A program made the translations under genes and the position numbers. A model generated the notes under the pieces. It had not been told where the DNA came from, did no database searches, and saw only the letters and a program-made list of their open reading frames with translations. From positions 32,199,681 to 32,263,680 of the forward strand of contig NC_088786.1 of assembly GCF_949628265.1 (NCBI RefSeq): 64,000 bases of DNA, written 5' to 3'. The stretch is from Cloeon dipterum (lineage: Eukaryota; Arthropoda; Insecta; Ephemeroptera; Baetidae). This document shows, one piece after another, positions 1 through 11,100 of the stretch. How positions within the stretch are numbered: position 1 is the first letter of the stretch; each line of letters opens with the position of its first letter.

Positions 1-170
1 CAAGTCTTCCAAGAAAATAAAGATTTATAAATATTTTTGTTAACTGAAACGTGTTGTTTCATTTAAAAAAAAATCGCCTTGGTATTATCAGCAGGACAAC
101 TGTGGTTGGTGTGTCTTTAGAATAGAAGCTCTAAAACGATATATCTTTGGTCAGAGTATCAATTATAAAA

Positions 171-176
171 TTTATT
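171..176 (-). terminator. Possible polyadenylation signal of the minus-strand gene ending at 374
   Basis: The plus strand reads TTTATT, which is AATAAA on the minus strand, about 200 nt past the stop codon at 374. The rest of 1-373 is AT-rich and shows no coding signal, so it is best read as the 3' UTR and flank of that gene. Confidence 0.4.
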
Positions 177-373
177 TGATTATTTCATGAAATACATTGA
201 AGAACCACTCTTTACATTTAAACTAATTGTAAGTTCCTGTACAGAATAAGTGAAAAACTGCAACAGACGGCAGAAGCCTTAAAATTTAAATGAAATAGCA
301 GCATTCTTCTCGTTTTAGTCTGGTTAGAGTCCCTCATATCAAGCAAGTTTCATTGGCTGCTAATTTATCATCA

Positions 374-640
374 CTACTTGCTGAAGCCGAGGATTGTGTC
401 CAAAGAGTCAAACATCCACTCTGTATCATCAATGTGCTTGGTCAAACTGGCCTTCATCTGTTTAAGGCGCAGTTTGTGGGCATCCTCGCACGCCCACCTG
501 ACGGCTTTTTGCACCCTGACATCCTCAAGCACCGTCTGGAAGGCGGAGTCACTCGTGTCTTCAGCCTGTTGGTCACGATCCTGACTGCTACTTTCTTCAC
601 CGTTTTTATCCAGTCGACACGGGCGGATGTGCCTAATTTT
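374..640 (-). CDS. C-terminal coding exon of an unrecognised gene
   Basis: The minus strand is open for 88 codons to a stop at 374-376. A convincing acceptor (pyrimidine tract ending TTTGCAG) lies at 641-650, so the exon probably starts at 640 in phase 0. The same frame also continues unspliced to an ATG at 691, so a small intronless gene cannot be excluded. The peptide is polar. Its first third is acidic and Ser/Gln-rich (about residues 13-35). Its last half looks helical and ends with a Trp/Phe/Leu-rich segment containing EWMFDSLDTILGF. There is no signal peptide, membrane segment or catalytic motif. I do not recognise the family. Upstream exons would lie at higher coordinates, toward or within the 5' region of the plus-strand transporter, and I could not find them with confidence. 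Confidence 0.5.
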   Translation of the reverse strand, partial: KIRHIRPCRLDKNGEESSSQDRDQQAEDTSDSAFQTVLEDVRVQKAVRWACEDAHKLRLKQMKASLTKHIDDTEWMFDSLDTILGFSK

Positions 641-2111
641 CTGCAAACACAAAGGGGTTTTTGCAATTAGTTCATTTCGGACTAGTGACAACTTTCATAA
701 TTATTTAACTAACCTTGCCCTATATTTAATTGAAAGAAATGACTGAAAACAAGTACATACAAAGATATGATATCAATTCCGCAGTGTCCTTTCACCCTCT
801 CTCGATGCATGTATGATATAATATAATTATTATGGTTTCATGTTTGTAAACCGCAATCACCAAATATTTAAGCAAATTACCAAAATTAACTATTTGAAAA
901 TTAGTCAAATATTGAATACATACATACCGCCATCATAATTAACTTGTTTTCTTTTTTCTCACACCTGTGTGTGAAGCAACACACGGCCACCGGCGCCTCG
1001 GTCAGTTGGCGGTAGTTTGCGCTAATTGGGGCCAGTAAACAGGCACAACCCCTTTTGTTTCGGTCTAATTTCGGCGGCCAAGTGCCCTTTGTTTTTCTGT
1101 TGTCGCGCGGCTGAGCCGAAATCGCCGTTCCGTGTTATGTCTGTGTTCTGTGTTGTCTTCGATTATTTCTCCTCTACTCTCCTCCCCTGCCCCCACCGCC
1201 GCTCCTTGTCATGGTTGCAACATAACCGGGAATAAAACCGGTATTTAAAAATAAAACCTGCTTCAAGCATCAATCAATGCTTTTTTCGGCGCGTATAAGT
1301 CTGCGAAACCGGTTTAAGTGGGTGGCATGCGTTAGAAACCGGTTATCACTGGCATTGGCGGTCTAGCGATCGGCTGCGCGAATTAGTCGAGTGTTTAGTC
1401 ATAAACTATCATCTGTGTTTTGGTGCCAATCATCTGGACGGCCGCGGGACACTCCACCAACCAGCCCGGACGCCCAGTCAACCCGTGCAAAGTCCCAGGA
1501 CGCGCGAGATGCTCGCTGTAGCTGACAAAGTCCGCAGGAAGCACTGATCACCGCGCGACCTGTTTTCCAAGGTAAACCCTGTGGGTTTATGCCTGCCAAT
1601 CTAACTGTTCCTGCGACACAATTCTCGGTCTAGCGCGCGCCAACTACGATTTGTGAGCTTGCTGCTTTATGATGCAGCAGGGGGATGGTCAAGGGCTCGT
1701 CCCTCTGCTCGCAAAGGCCACATTCGAAGGGTCGAATGAGCCTAAACCGCAGGGAACCAGGGTACGTTACGTATCTTAAAGGATTCTGCTCGACTGCTGC
1801 AGGCATGCAGGCAGTTCGCTGACTTCTCTGCATCGTTTCAATTCTTGAAATCGACGACATAACTTGTCTGACAAGTCAAGCATCATCTGTAGCAATTGGC
1901 TTGTGAACTGAATCAATTAAAAATATACACAGAGAGAATGAATCAGAGGGAAAATAACATGAAGTTGCAATATGTTTTCTTTTGCTTATTATTTTTACAG
2001 CTGCGGTTAATTATTTAATTTTTTCTGCTTATCTTAAGCAAAGAATCCTTTTTAAATGCCACAATTAGCGGCTAAAATCAAGCATCGGCTTGTTCATCAA
2101 ACGCTCCGCAG
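641..2111. other. Spacer between divergent genes, with a GC-rich probable promoter zone
   Basis: No supported coding exon is visible. About 960-1860 is GC- and CpG-richer than its flanks, and this is where the untranslated or first exon of the plus-strand transporter and the 5' end of the minus-strand gene would be expected. The transporter's ATG-bearing exon must lie here or further upstream, because its first recognisable exon has an in-frame stop at 2073 and no ATG in between. Confidence 0.35.
1235..1345. promoter_or_regulatory. Cluster of three Grainyhead-like AAACCGGT sites
   Basis: AAACCGGT occurs at 1235-1242. AAACCGGTTT, a near-perfect Grainyhead/CP2 consensus, occurs at 1306-1315, and AAACCGGTTA at 1336-1345. 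Three copies within 111 bp, in the GC-richer zone upstream of the transporter, suggest an enhancer or promoter element. Grainyhead controls epidermal and apical surface genes in insects. Binding here is inference. Confidence 0.4.
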
Positions 2112-5100
2112 GGTGGCACTGGGCAGCAGTCGACCTGGGCCCAAAGGGTAGGTTCGGCCGTGCTCTACTGCGCAGCCTCCCTGCTGATCACCCTGAGCAA
2201 CAAGATTGTGCTCACCAGCTTCGATTTTCCGTCAGCAGAACTACTAGGCCTGTGCCAGCTGGCGGCCACCGTGGCCGTTTTGACCCTTGGCCGCCTGCTG
2301 AAGGTGGTGCGGGTGCCTCCCCTGAGCGGGGCCGTGCTGCGCGTCGCGTGGCCGCTGCCCTGTCTCTTCCTGGCCAACCTGCTGTTCGGCCTGGCGGGAA
2401 CCAAGTCGCTCAGCTTGCCCATCTTCATTGCTCTGCGCAGGTTCACCATCGTGATGACCATGCTGGCCGAAGTTGTCCTCCTTCGAACGGTACGTTCCTC
2501 CGGTGCTGCTGCGTTTTGGGTATCACGAAAATTTGGTAGAGCAATTTTTGACAAGAATGATTTTTGATTAATTTCAAATGTTATTTATCATTTTCTTCGA
2601 GCACAAGAAGTATAATATGTAATGAATGAGTTAAATAATATTGTTGTTGGTGAGGAAACACTCAAGGCTTGATGATTCCTTTTCTATTCACTGACGAAAT
2701 GCTTGAGTGCAGTCAATCGGTGTTTCAAAAACGGAAACGTCGTCGTGTGAGATAATTTTTCTTAAAATAACTATCTATCCTAGTTATGATCCGCACAGCT
2801 AGTTGTCATAATTTAAAATGGTTTCATATTTATTTTTTGCTCACGTCTTTATTGCAGACACTTGTCCTGGAGTTTAAGGCAAATCTTATTGCAAACTAAA
2901 ACAGTGACGGGCGTGTCTCGTGAAACTGTGGCTGTTGGTTGTATGGCTGACAGAAGTCGGGGTCGCTGAAGATCTCCGACAATGAGTCACTTTCAGATAC
3001 CTTAATGATGATTCATTAAGTGCATCTGTGTACGAAGTGTAAATCTAGCATGCAACCCTTCAGTTTGAAGTCATTAAAGCTAATTGTAAATAAACGAGCT
3101 ACATTTTCGGCTTGTCGATTGAACACCATAATTTTCTCTCATTTTAAAAGTTGGAAAAATGCAACTAGGCTAAAATTCATTTTGCTCCCGACTAGAGTTT
3201 GAGTCTGACTAAATTTGACCCCATTTCCGTTTTTTACAGCGTTTAATATTTTTGCTGTGCCAGCTACTGCCACACGATGCCTGTTCACATCCAAATGATC
3301 CGTTTACCGTGAAATTCCAAAAACAATTGAGTTTATATTTCATATTTGTCAAAAACTGCTGAAACCACATTTGAAAATGGTGCTTGGGACACATCACCAG
3401 ATTCTCCATGCATGGTCGTTGGAGTGAAATCTTTCTATGGGAAACTTAACATCGTCCGGGGCGATATCTACTAGAGGGTATTCAAGAGAGGTTTTTCTGT
3501 TCCTGACCTATTCCGGGAAATAATTTCCTGTCCTGTTACTGTTCCAAATTTGGATTTCCGTTCCTGTCCTGTTTTTTCTTTAAATTTAATTCCATTTAAC
3601 AAATTGATCTTTTATTAATTTTTTTGTTTCCTTTTAATTATTTGAAACTTCCATTTTAACAGATTTTTAAAGTTATTGAATTGTGTCTGTTGATATCTAA
3701 TTCCTAATTCCTCTTTATGAATTAAACGGTAAAAATACTGTGCACCCCGCACAAAATTGAATATCCAACAAAGTATTTCCAAAAAAATGCTTAAAATGGA
3801 AAAAATTGGAGAAAAACCCGAAAAAATGCTGTTTTTTATACAGTAGATTGATTCGGTAAAATGTTAGTTTGTTCGAACACCACTGACTATAATTAAAGAG
3901 TTGTGCTTTTTAAAAAATATTTTAAAGCCAAATTATAAACGCCGTGAGTAATTTTTAGGCTAAATGTTTAGTTACACGAAAGAAAGTAAACGTTGTAAAG
4001 CGCAGTATCAAAATGAAAAGTTATGCTGTCTTTAAATGAGACATATTTTATATAAAAGATCAAGAATGGAATTGTTTTGAAGCAAAATTCCTGTCTTGCC
4101 CTGTTCCTGAAAAATATTTTCCTGTCCTGCCGGAATTCCAGGAAAAAGCAGGAATTCTTTTTTCCATTTCCTGTCTTGGAATATGCTCTAATATCTACTC
4201 TTTAAAAAATATGTTTTGACATGGCGACAATCCGTTTGAAGGTGCTGCGGTGCAATTTGTGTGTTAATTGTGTCTTTATTTGGCGTCACAGATTTTTATT
4301 GTTTTGAGTTTTTCACCGAAATTGCAAGTTTTAGGTTTGTTGGCGCCGAATAATTGCGATTGTTCGCTGCGAGTATCCATTCATTTAAAGAGCCGTGATT
4401 TTGGGGGTTTTTTGTGGCGACAATAATATTTAAGGCGCTGCAATGTTAATATTTGTATCTGTCTTTTTTATTGTTTGTTATCTCTTTATTTGGTATCACA
4501 GATTATTTTATTGTTCTGAGTGCGTCATCCAAAACGTGAGTTTTAGGTCGATGCGGTGCTGAATAAATACGGCAGCTCAGCCACACTACTGGATGCGCAC
4601 ACTGAACCACAAACAAATAAAATCGAATATTTGACTGCCCAGCTAGTGCCGTTGTTCTTAATTCAAATGTAGTATTAATGAGCTTGAATTTAAAGCGCTT
4701 CCTGGATCCCGTTTAATTGAGATCAATTGATAAAGTAATATATTTTTGTCCAAATGATCAATTTGTAGAAATTTTAATTCCTTTCAATACCATGTGGGCC
4801 GAATTTTCAAAAATGCCTCCGCAAGAGAACGCGTGCCATCGTGCGAGAGACCTTACAAAAACCCCTATAAATAGCCGTCAGCGGTATAATCCGCGAAATG
4901 GGATCGTTTGCAATTGCAAAAACGCATAGCTGACACGGCCAATAACTGTTAAAAGTAATCACTCGAGAAACTTGACTCCGTGCTCGAATAATACACATTC
5001 TGTAAATGAATTTACTGCCTGCTCACGTCTTCCTCTCACGGGCGAGGTGTGCAATCAAATGAGGCTGCCTGTTTCCAGCTTGTGTCTCGGGTGTCTGCGT

Positions 5101-6967
5101 CCCACCCACGATATTGGATTATTTATTCACCGTTTCAAAAGGTACCTCCAGCCTCGGTGCAGCTGTCGGTGCTGGTGATGACGGCCGGCTCGTTGCTGGC
5201 GGCTCTCAGCGACCTCAACGCGACGCTGGCCGGCGCCGCGTTCGTCATGGCCAACAACGCGTGTTCGGCGGTGCAGGGAGCCTGCGTCAAACGTTGCCTC
5301 CCTCATCTCGGCTCCATCGGCGTCCTTTTCTTCAACGCCACCGTCTCGTTGCCCGCCGTGCTGCTCCTCGTCCTAGCCAACTCATCCGCGGACAAAACCG
5401 GTTCTGCTTCTCTGCACAGTCAGTTCCCTTTTCCTTTAAGATAATTTTTAGTTGTCTCCAATGCAAGTGAAAATTTAAAAAAAAATCTTGTGTCGATGTT
5501 GTCTTACGATGTCTAATAGCAGTTGCGTCTTAAGTTTGCCTTTAAAATGGGTCGCATTTTGCGGGGAAACTTAGAAGCCAATCGATCCACACCACACACA
5601 CACTAGAATAAAAAATCAAGCTTTTGTTTAGCTTGCTGACAACGATTTGGGCGGTCACATAAAATTACCAAAATTTTCTGTATTGTAGATGAAACAAAGC
5701 GCATGTTTTCCGTGCATTTGCAATGTGAGAATCCAAGCAATTTTGGGGTCAGAGTGCGGACTGATTTGCGCCTAAATTCAGGGTTGCATTAATTTGCTTA
5801 CCACCCGGTTTTTTCAACACTGGTTTTACCACTCAATTTTTACCAATTTATGGCGCAAGAAATGAATTTATTCCGTTTTTCACCTATGATAATCTAAAAT
5901 TCGCGGTCGGAGTGGTCAAAATTTTCTCTACTGCGCATATTTGTTCTTTTAAATTGCTATTTGTTGCCTCAATTTTTTTTCCAAAAATTTATCTCTACAA
6001 ATTTTTCAAGTCGAGGTCATAAGCTAATAATTACAACATTATTGAAAACTGAGGGTAAAATATGGTCTGCAAGAAACTGGCAAAATTTGAAAAAATCCGG
6101 TTTTTAACACTGCACTGCATTTTTTTTTAAAAATGCGGTTTTTTGCAACCCTGCCTAAATTTGACTCTCTTGCATCGCAATGACTAATTGACCAGTCCAT
6201 TTGTGGATTTAGGAGGATTGCTTTTGGCAGTCCCACTCGCTACTTGCTGGTTTGCACCTTTCCTACATGAGTGAATTAATTTCAAGGGACGAGGACGACT
6301 GTCTGGCGTTTCAATAAAAGACCCCGGTGCGGGGGAAGTAACTTGAGCTGGTCCTTTTCTGGACTGGGCTTCCTCCAATGAGACACATTCATGTTATTCG
6401 TTCGCGATGTTATCGGGACGCGAGCTGCTTGCTATCAGGGGGTTGCCGATTTCTAAAGAGATAAACCGATCCAAAAACGAATCGATTTTATTCCATAAAC
6501 GAGTTAACCTATCTTTTGTCTTAATTAAAAAAGGAATGTGGTATCTAAAAGAAATTTATTGATTGTGTCCCTCTTAGCTAATGATAAAAGTAAAAAGCAA
6601 AACCAATTCGGTATTTTTTAGTTTGACAAATTCACTCTTTTTTAACCAAAATAGATATTGTTTGAGTGTTACATAAAATTTATCAGGTCTCTTGATGGAG
6701 TTCGACGGTTGGAGCGATTGGCGCTTTGTTGGCGCGTTCACGTTATCTTGCATGATGGGGGTGGCGCTTCAAATGGGTGCGTTGCTCTGCGTGCAGCACA
6801 ACTCGGCGCTGACGGCCTCCATCATGGGCAGCGTCAAAAACGTGTGCGTCACCTACGTCGGTATGTTCGTCGGCGGAGACTACCTTTTCACTCCTGCAAA
6901 CTTTGTCGGGATCAATGTCAGCGTGCTTGGCACTCTTATATACCTGTGGCTCACCTTCAGAAAGTGA
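2112..6967 (+). CDS. SLC35D / fringe-connection-like nucleotide-sugar transporter (5' end missing)
   Basis: Family role: Golgi/ER multispanning transporter that exchanges UDP-sugars for UMP and so feeds glycosaminoglycan and Fringe-type glycosylation. Three exons join cleanly: about 2112-2489 (donor GTACGT, phase 0), 5142-5400 (donor GTTCTG, phase 1) and 6687-6967 (stop TGA). The protein has about 8-10 hydrophobic helices. Family signatures are visible: GTKSLSLPIF followed by ALRRFTIVMTM in exon 1, SLLAALSDLNATLAG in exon 2, and HNSALTASIMGSVKN with [11 protein letters not shown] in exon 3. The first exon probably starts after the acceptor ending at 2111 (2130 is an alternative). It has no ATG and an in-frame stop lies at 2073, so the start codon is in an unseen upstream exon. 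Exon 2 keeps the fold but diverges at positions usually conserved in fringe connection, so it may be a paralogue. Exons 1 and 2 are strikingly GC-rich against AT-rich introns. Confidence 0.8.
3472..4190. mobile_element. hAT-like non-autonomous DNA transposon (719 bp) in the transporter's first visible intron
   Basis: The element starts TAGAGGGTATTCAAGAGAGG and ends as an imperfect inverted copy (plus strand CCTGTCTTGGAATATGCTCTA). It is flanked by an exact 8-bp direct repeat, ATATCTAC, at 3464-3471 and 4191-4198. An 8-bp target duplication with YARNG-type termini is the hallmark of the hAT superfamily. Subterminal regions at both ends carry repeated TTCCTGTCCTG-like motifs, as expected for transposase-binding arrays. 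There is no transposase frame, so it is a deletion derivative or MITE. Confidence 0.85.
4221..4572. repeat. Diverged tandem duplication, two units of about 0.15 kb, starts about 190 bp apart
   Basis: The unit beginning ATGGCGACAA at 4221 is repeated from GTGGCGACAA at 4414. In order, both contain AAGG(T/C)GCTGC, TCTTTATTTGG, TCACAGATT, TTTATTGTT(T/C)TGAGT and AGTTTTAGGT, then a GCCGAATAA / GCTGAATAA ending. The two copies have diverged by substitutions and small indels. It sits directly downstream of the hAT-like element, but the duplication does not cross its target site. Confidence 0.6.
5779..6153. mobile_element. hAT-like MITE (375 bp) in the transporter's second visible intron
   Basis: The termini are CAGGGTTGCA and TGCAACCCTG, a perfect 10-bp inverted repeat. 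The flanks are exact 8-bp target duplications, CCTAAATT, at 5771-5778 and 6154-6161. This is diagnostic of the hAT superfamily. Inside, CCGGTTTTT(T)CAACACTG near the left end recurs as CCGGTTTTTAACACTG near the right end, a subterminal direct repeat. There is no coding capacity. It shares little terminal sequence with the 3472-4190 element, so it is a different family. Confidence 0.88.
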
Positions 6968-6996
6968 TCTGACTTCTCTTTTCTCTAAAATTTGCC

Positions 6997-7002
6997 AATA
7001 AA
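6997..7002 (+). terminator. Polyadenylation signal of the SLC35D-like gene
   Basis: AATAAA lies 30 nt after the stop codon and is followed by a T-rich stretch, which gives a very short 3' UTR. Confidence 0.65.
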
Positions 7003-8161
7003 GTTTTTACTGATTAGAAGTATTTTTCTAATTTTTGACCATTTAAATTTTTGTGCTATTTTATTTGATCTAATGCTCACGAATACGTATACGTAGACCT
7101 TAATGAACGTTTTAAAATAAATGTATAGAATGCACCGCTTTTGTCTCAATTTCTGTCGTCGAGATCGTGATATTTTTGTGTATACGGAAATGCCTATCAG
7201 AGCAGGGCCACGAAGAAACACAGTATGTGGTTGCAAGCGTCAGCTATATAGGAAGTTCGTGGTGTCGTTGATCTAGTCTGATGGATCAAAAACCAGCTGC
7301 TCGACTAGTAAAGTGGAGCCTTGCTAACTCTGTTTTTCGCTGCTGCTTGACAACCATGATTGTAAAGTCATTGCCGCTTTTTATTTGCTTTACATTTACC
7401 GATAGCGAGGTGCAAATACTTACTTATAATCAGCCATTGAGACTATATCTTCGCTTCCCCCTGTATTCACAACAATATGCGTGTTGGAGTGCATTTAATG
7501 TCCGCAAATAATGAAACTACTGGTGATATTGCCGGGACAAAATAAACGTCTGATTGATTGACTATTTGGAAATTGACAATGCGGTGGTTACTTATTATTT
7601 TCACATTAGTCAATTGAATTATAATGCTCAAAGAGTAATATTATTTATTTGATCTTATTTAAGGTAAATTTTATTTTGATGTGGCCTGTGTGCAGCGCAA
7701 ATGACACTGCCATGAATCGTAACTGAATTTTTTTCATATATAAGAAAAATAAAATTATCCGTATGAAACCACCTTATTTTGCTTTTTGTTTTAACAAGAA
7801 AAAATGCGTCTTGATCAGTACAAGCATATTTATCTTTCCTAGCGCAACTCACGGAAATCAACGTGCAAAGTTTGATAATACAAACTTATCAGTGTTTAAT
7901 GCAGTTATGAAATATTGCAGTATGCTTTATTTAATCTATAATTCTAGTAAAAAATTCGGTTTCGGATGGCAAAAAAATAAAAATTTCTGCCACGATTCGC
8001 TTGCATTCCACAACGAATCAACACGTTGGGCGACACGCGAAAGAGAGGGGCAAAAATTATGCCTGGACGTTGTGTGTCGGCGTAGCAGCACACAGACCGC
8101 TCTTTTTCCGCCGAGTACTCATTTAGCATAATGTAACAGAGACCGGCCCTTGTGATTTCAG
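7003..8161. other. Intergenic stretch ending in the acceptor before the hexosaminidase start
   Basis: The sequence is AT-rich and no coding exon is supported. An acceptor (TTGTGATTTCAG) ends at 8161, immediately before the ATG at 8162. The next gene therefore has at least one untranslated 5' exon somewhere in this stretch or upstream. I could not place it. Confidence 0.4.
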
Positions 8162-11100
8162 ATGTCGATGGCAAAAATGTTGGCAGGACGCGTCGGCTTG
8201 ACCGCGTGGCGCCGTCGAAGCACCTGGCTAGGTCTTATGCTGGTCGTTATGGTGTTGCTCGTCTGCCTACAGTTCTACTCGGAACCCACCTACCTGAGAA
8301 TCTTCAACCTGGTGCCGCCCAAGAGCCATAGCTCGAACCTGGTGAGTTTGTTGCACCCACACCGCCACCTAATCAGGTCGTGCAGTAGAGTGGAGATATT
8401 TTAGAAAAATATATAGATATGCAATATATTATTTATTTTTCTTGAGTCGATATTTACATTGTTGACTCATTAAAACATGTCAAATTAACCTAATTACACT
8501 ATAATACCAAGAGGTATATACATAATGCTTTTATTTATCAAATATTTTTAACAATTGAGCTTTTTATTTTTAAGATAACGGTTAATTTGATTGGTTTTTG
8601 AAATATACTTTTAATTGGATTTACTTAAATTCAGGCTTTGCTTCTATAAGGCATTGAACCACCTCTGTCTTTATCAAATATTATCAACAGAGGTCTCAGC
8701 CGCGTAGTTTTAGGCTGCGGTTGGCTGAACCGGCTTCAGCCGCATTTTGGCCATGCAGCTGAGCATTATTTTTGCTGGTGTAGCCAACACATTTTTTAAA
8801 TTTAAATTTGATATGGCTGTAGACAAACTTTTTCTCCGGACCTTTTAGGGTTTTTTTCGACATTTTGACTAGTGGCTGGCGTGGCGGGTGCAACTTATGA
8901 GACAAAAGTTAATGGCTGGCGTGGCTGAGACCTCTAATTTTATTTTTATTCGTAGCAATAGCTCAAATGCGGTAGGCAAACGTATATTTTAGAATTTCAT
9001 TTCCTGTCGAGCGGAGAGCAGTCAGAAATTTCATGCAATTTTTGCTTTTTCAGATTGGCAAGGACAACAGAAATCAGGACAAAGTACACGCATCGTCCTA
9101 CTCTGCTAAGGTGGAGGTGAGCACACCCTACGTGGAAGGTAACGAAGTGCAACGCAACTATGAGGAGGAGCAGAGGGCGGCTAACGCTTACTTCAACATG
9201 CCGAGTCGCGATGACATTTACAACAGACGTCAGCAAACGCAGGAAACCGAGTAAGCGAAACACCGAATTTTCCCCTCTTTTCACCTCTCTAGTCCATGTA
9301 GAAAATCTAAATCGGGTACAACAACTACACTTAGCTCAACTACGACCAAAAAGTATATAATTAACTCACGCAATTTCTTTCAATCTCTAATTGGAACCAG
9401 TTTGAACAATTCCATGACACTGACAGTGAAATCATTTAATACGACTGGGAATTTGATCAATACCGCGGCTTCGATCACGGTCTCCTCACCGACCGCAACA
9501 AAAAAACAGTATTAAAAATTAATAAGGTAACTGGCTATAATTTCCTATAATTAAAATTCAGTACAAACAACCAAACCGCATCACTAACCACAAAGGTTAT
9601 AACTGCTACTCAAAGAAGCAAAAAAGAACCGTAAGCGGGTCATTTTTACCAAACCGGGTGCGCATAAAAATGACAGGAATTTGATGCTATTTTTAACTTT
9701 TCCAGGGACTACCTCGAGCAACAGGGCATCACGCGAGTGGCCCTCAACCCAAAGAACCCGTACATTCCGCCTCACAGGCTGGTGCATTTTGACCTGAAGG
9801 GTGCACCGCCAAAAATGACTTATCTTCTGCAACTGCTTCCCATATTCAAGCAGCTTGGCGCCACTGGCGTTTTGCTTGAGTGGGAGGACATGTTCCCCTT
9901 CAAAGGTCCCCTGGCCTCGGTGGCCGCTCTTAATCACTATACCGAAGAAGAGGTCAGTGGCATAATTATCTGGAGAATATTAAAAACTTTTCCTTGAAGA
10001 GGAATTCTTTATCAAACCTTCATTATTTTTCGCTTCACAGGTTATCCAGCTGCTTACAAAATGCAAAGAACTTGGTCTAGAGGTGATTCCACTGGTGCAG
10101 ACCTTTGGTCATCTGGAGTTTGTGCTGAAAATCGAGCAGTTCAGCAATTTACGCGAGCTGCCAGATATTCCTCAGGCGCTGTGCCCTTCAAAGAACAGCT
10201 CTTTCAAGATGGTGACAAAACTGCTGCACCAGGTGTACGAATTACACTCAAAAGTGAGTATCTTTCCATCCCTGTGTTGGCAGCGTGGCACTTACATTTT
10301 TTTCTGGTGGCTAGGTGACGCGGCCCAGGTACATTCACATCGGGTGCGACGAGGTGTTCACCATGGGCGAGTGCGACCTGTGCCGCAAGAAGGCCCGGGA
10401 TGACGTCTTCCTCGACCACGTGGCCAAGGTGGCTGGCTTTGTGCGCTCCCAGTTTAACGCTACCCCCATCATTTGGGACGACATGCTGCGGCATTTGATG
10501 CCGGACCAGCTCCGTAAAATCGGGGACCTCGTCGAGCCCATGGTTTGGGTGTACGCTGAGAACGTTTACCACTTTGTGCAGACCTCGGTGAGTGATGGGC
10601 GTTAGCTTGACATTTCTGAGTTACTTGACAGGGGAATGCTTCACAGGTCTGGGACAAGTACGCGTCTAGCTTCCCCACGGCTTGGACGGCCAGTGCTTTC
10701 AAAGGCGCCTTTGGGGAAACGATCAACGTGCCAAACGCGAAGAGACATTTGGAGAATAATTTACGTTGGCTTGAGGTATTTGTTAAATTGAAATTATTAT
10801 TAAAGAACTCGAAATTTGCATTATGTTAAGGATTTAAAATGGATTGTCGTGAAATAAATTTTCTAAATTGCTTTAAAGGGATAGATATACAAACATAAAT
10901 TAATTGGGAGGGGCGTGCAAGAGCTCTCCTTTCTAATTTTTTAGTGTCAATTAATTGGGAATTTTTCTCTCTCAGGTAATGACAAACGAAAATCGCAAGT
11001 TCCGCGGTGGTTTTTCCGGCATCGTGATCACAGGGTGGCAGCGCTACGACCACTTTGCCACTTTGTGTGAGCTGCTGCCGTCAGGCCTTCCCTCCTTGGC

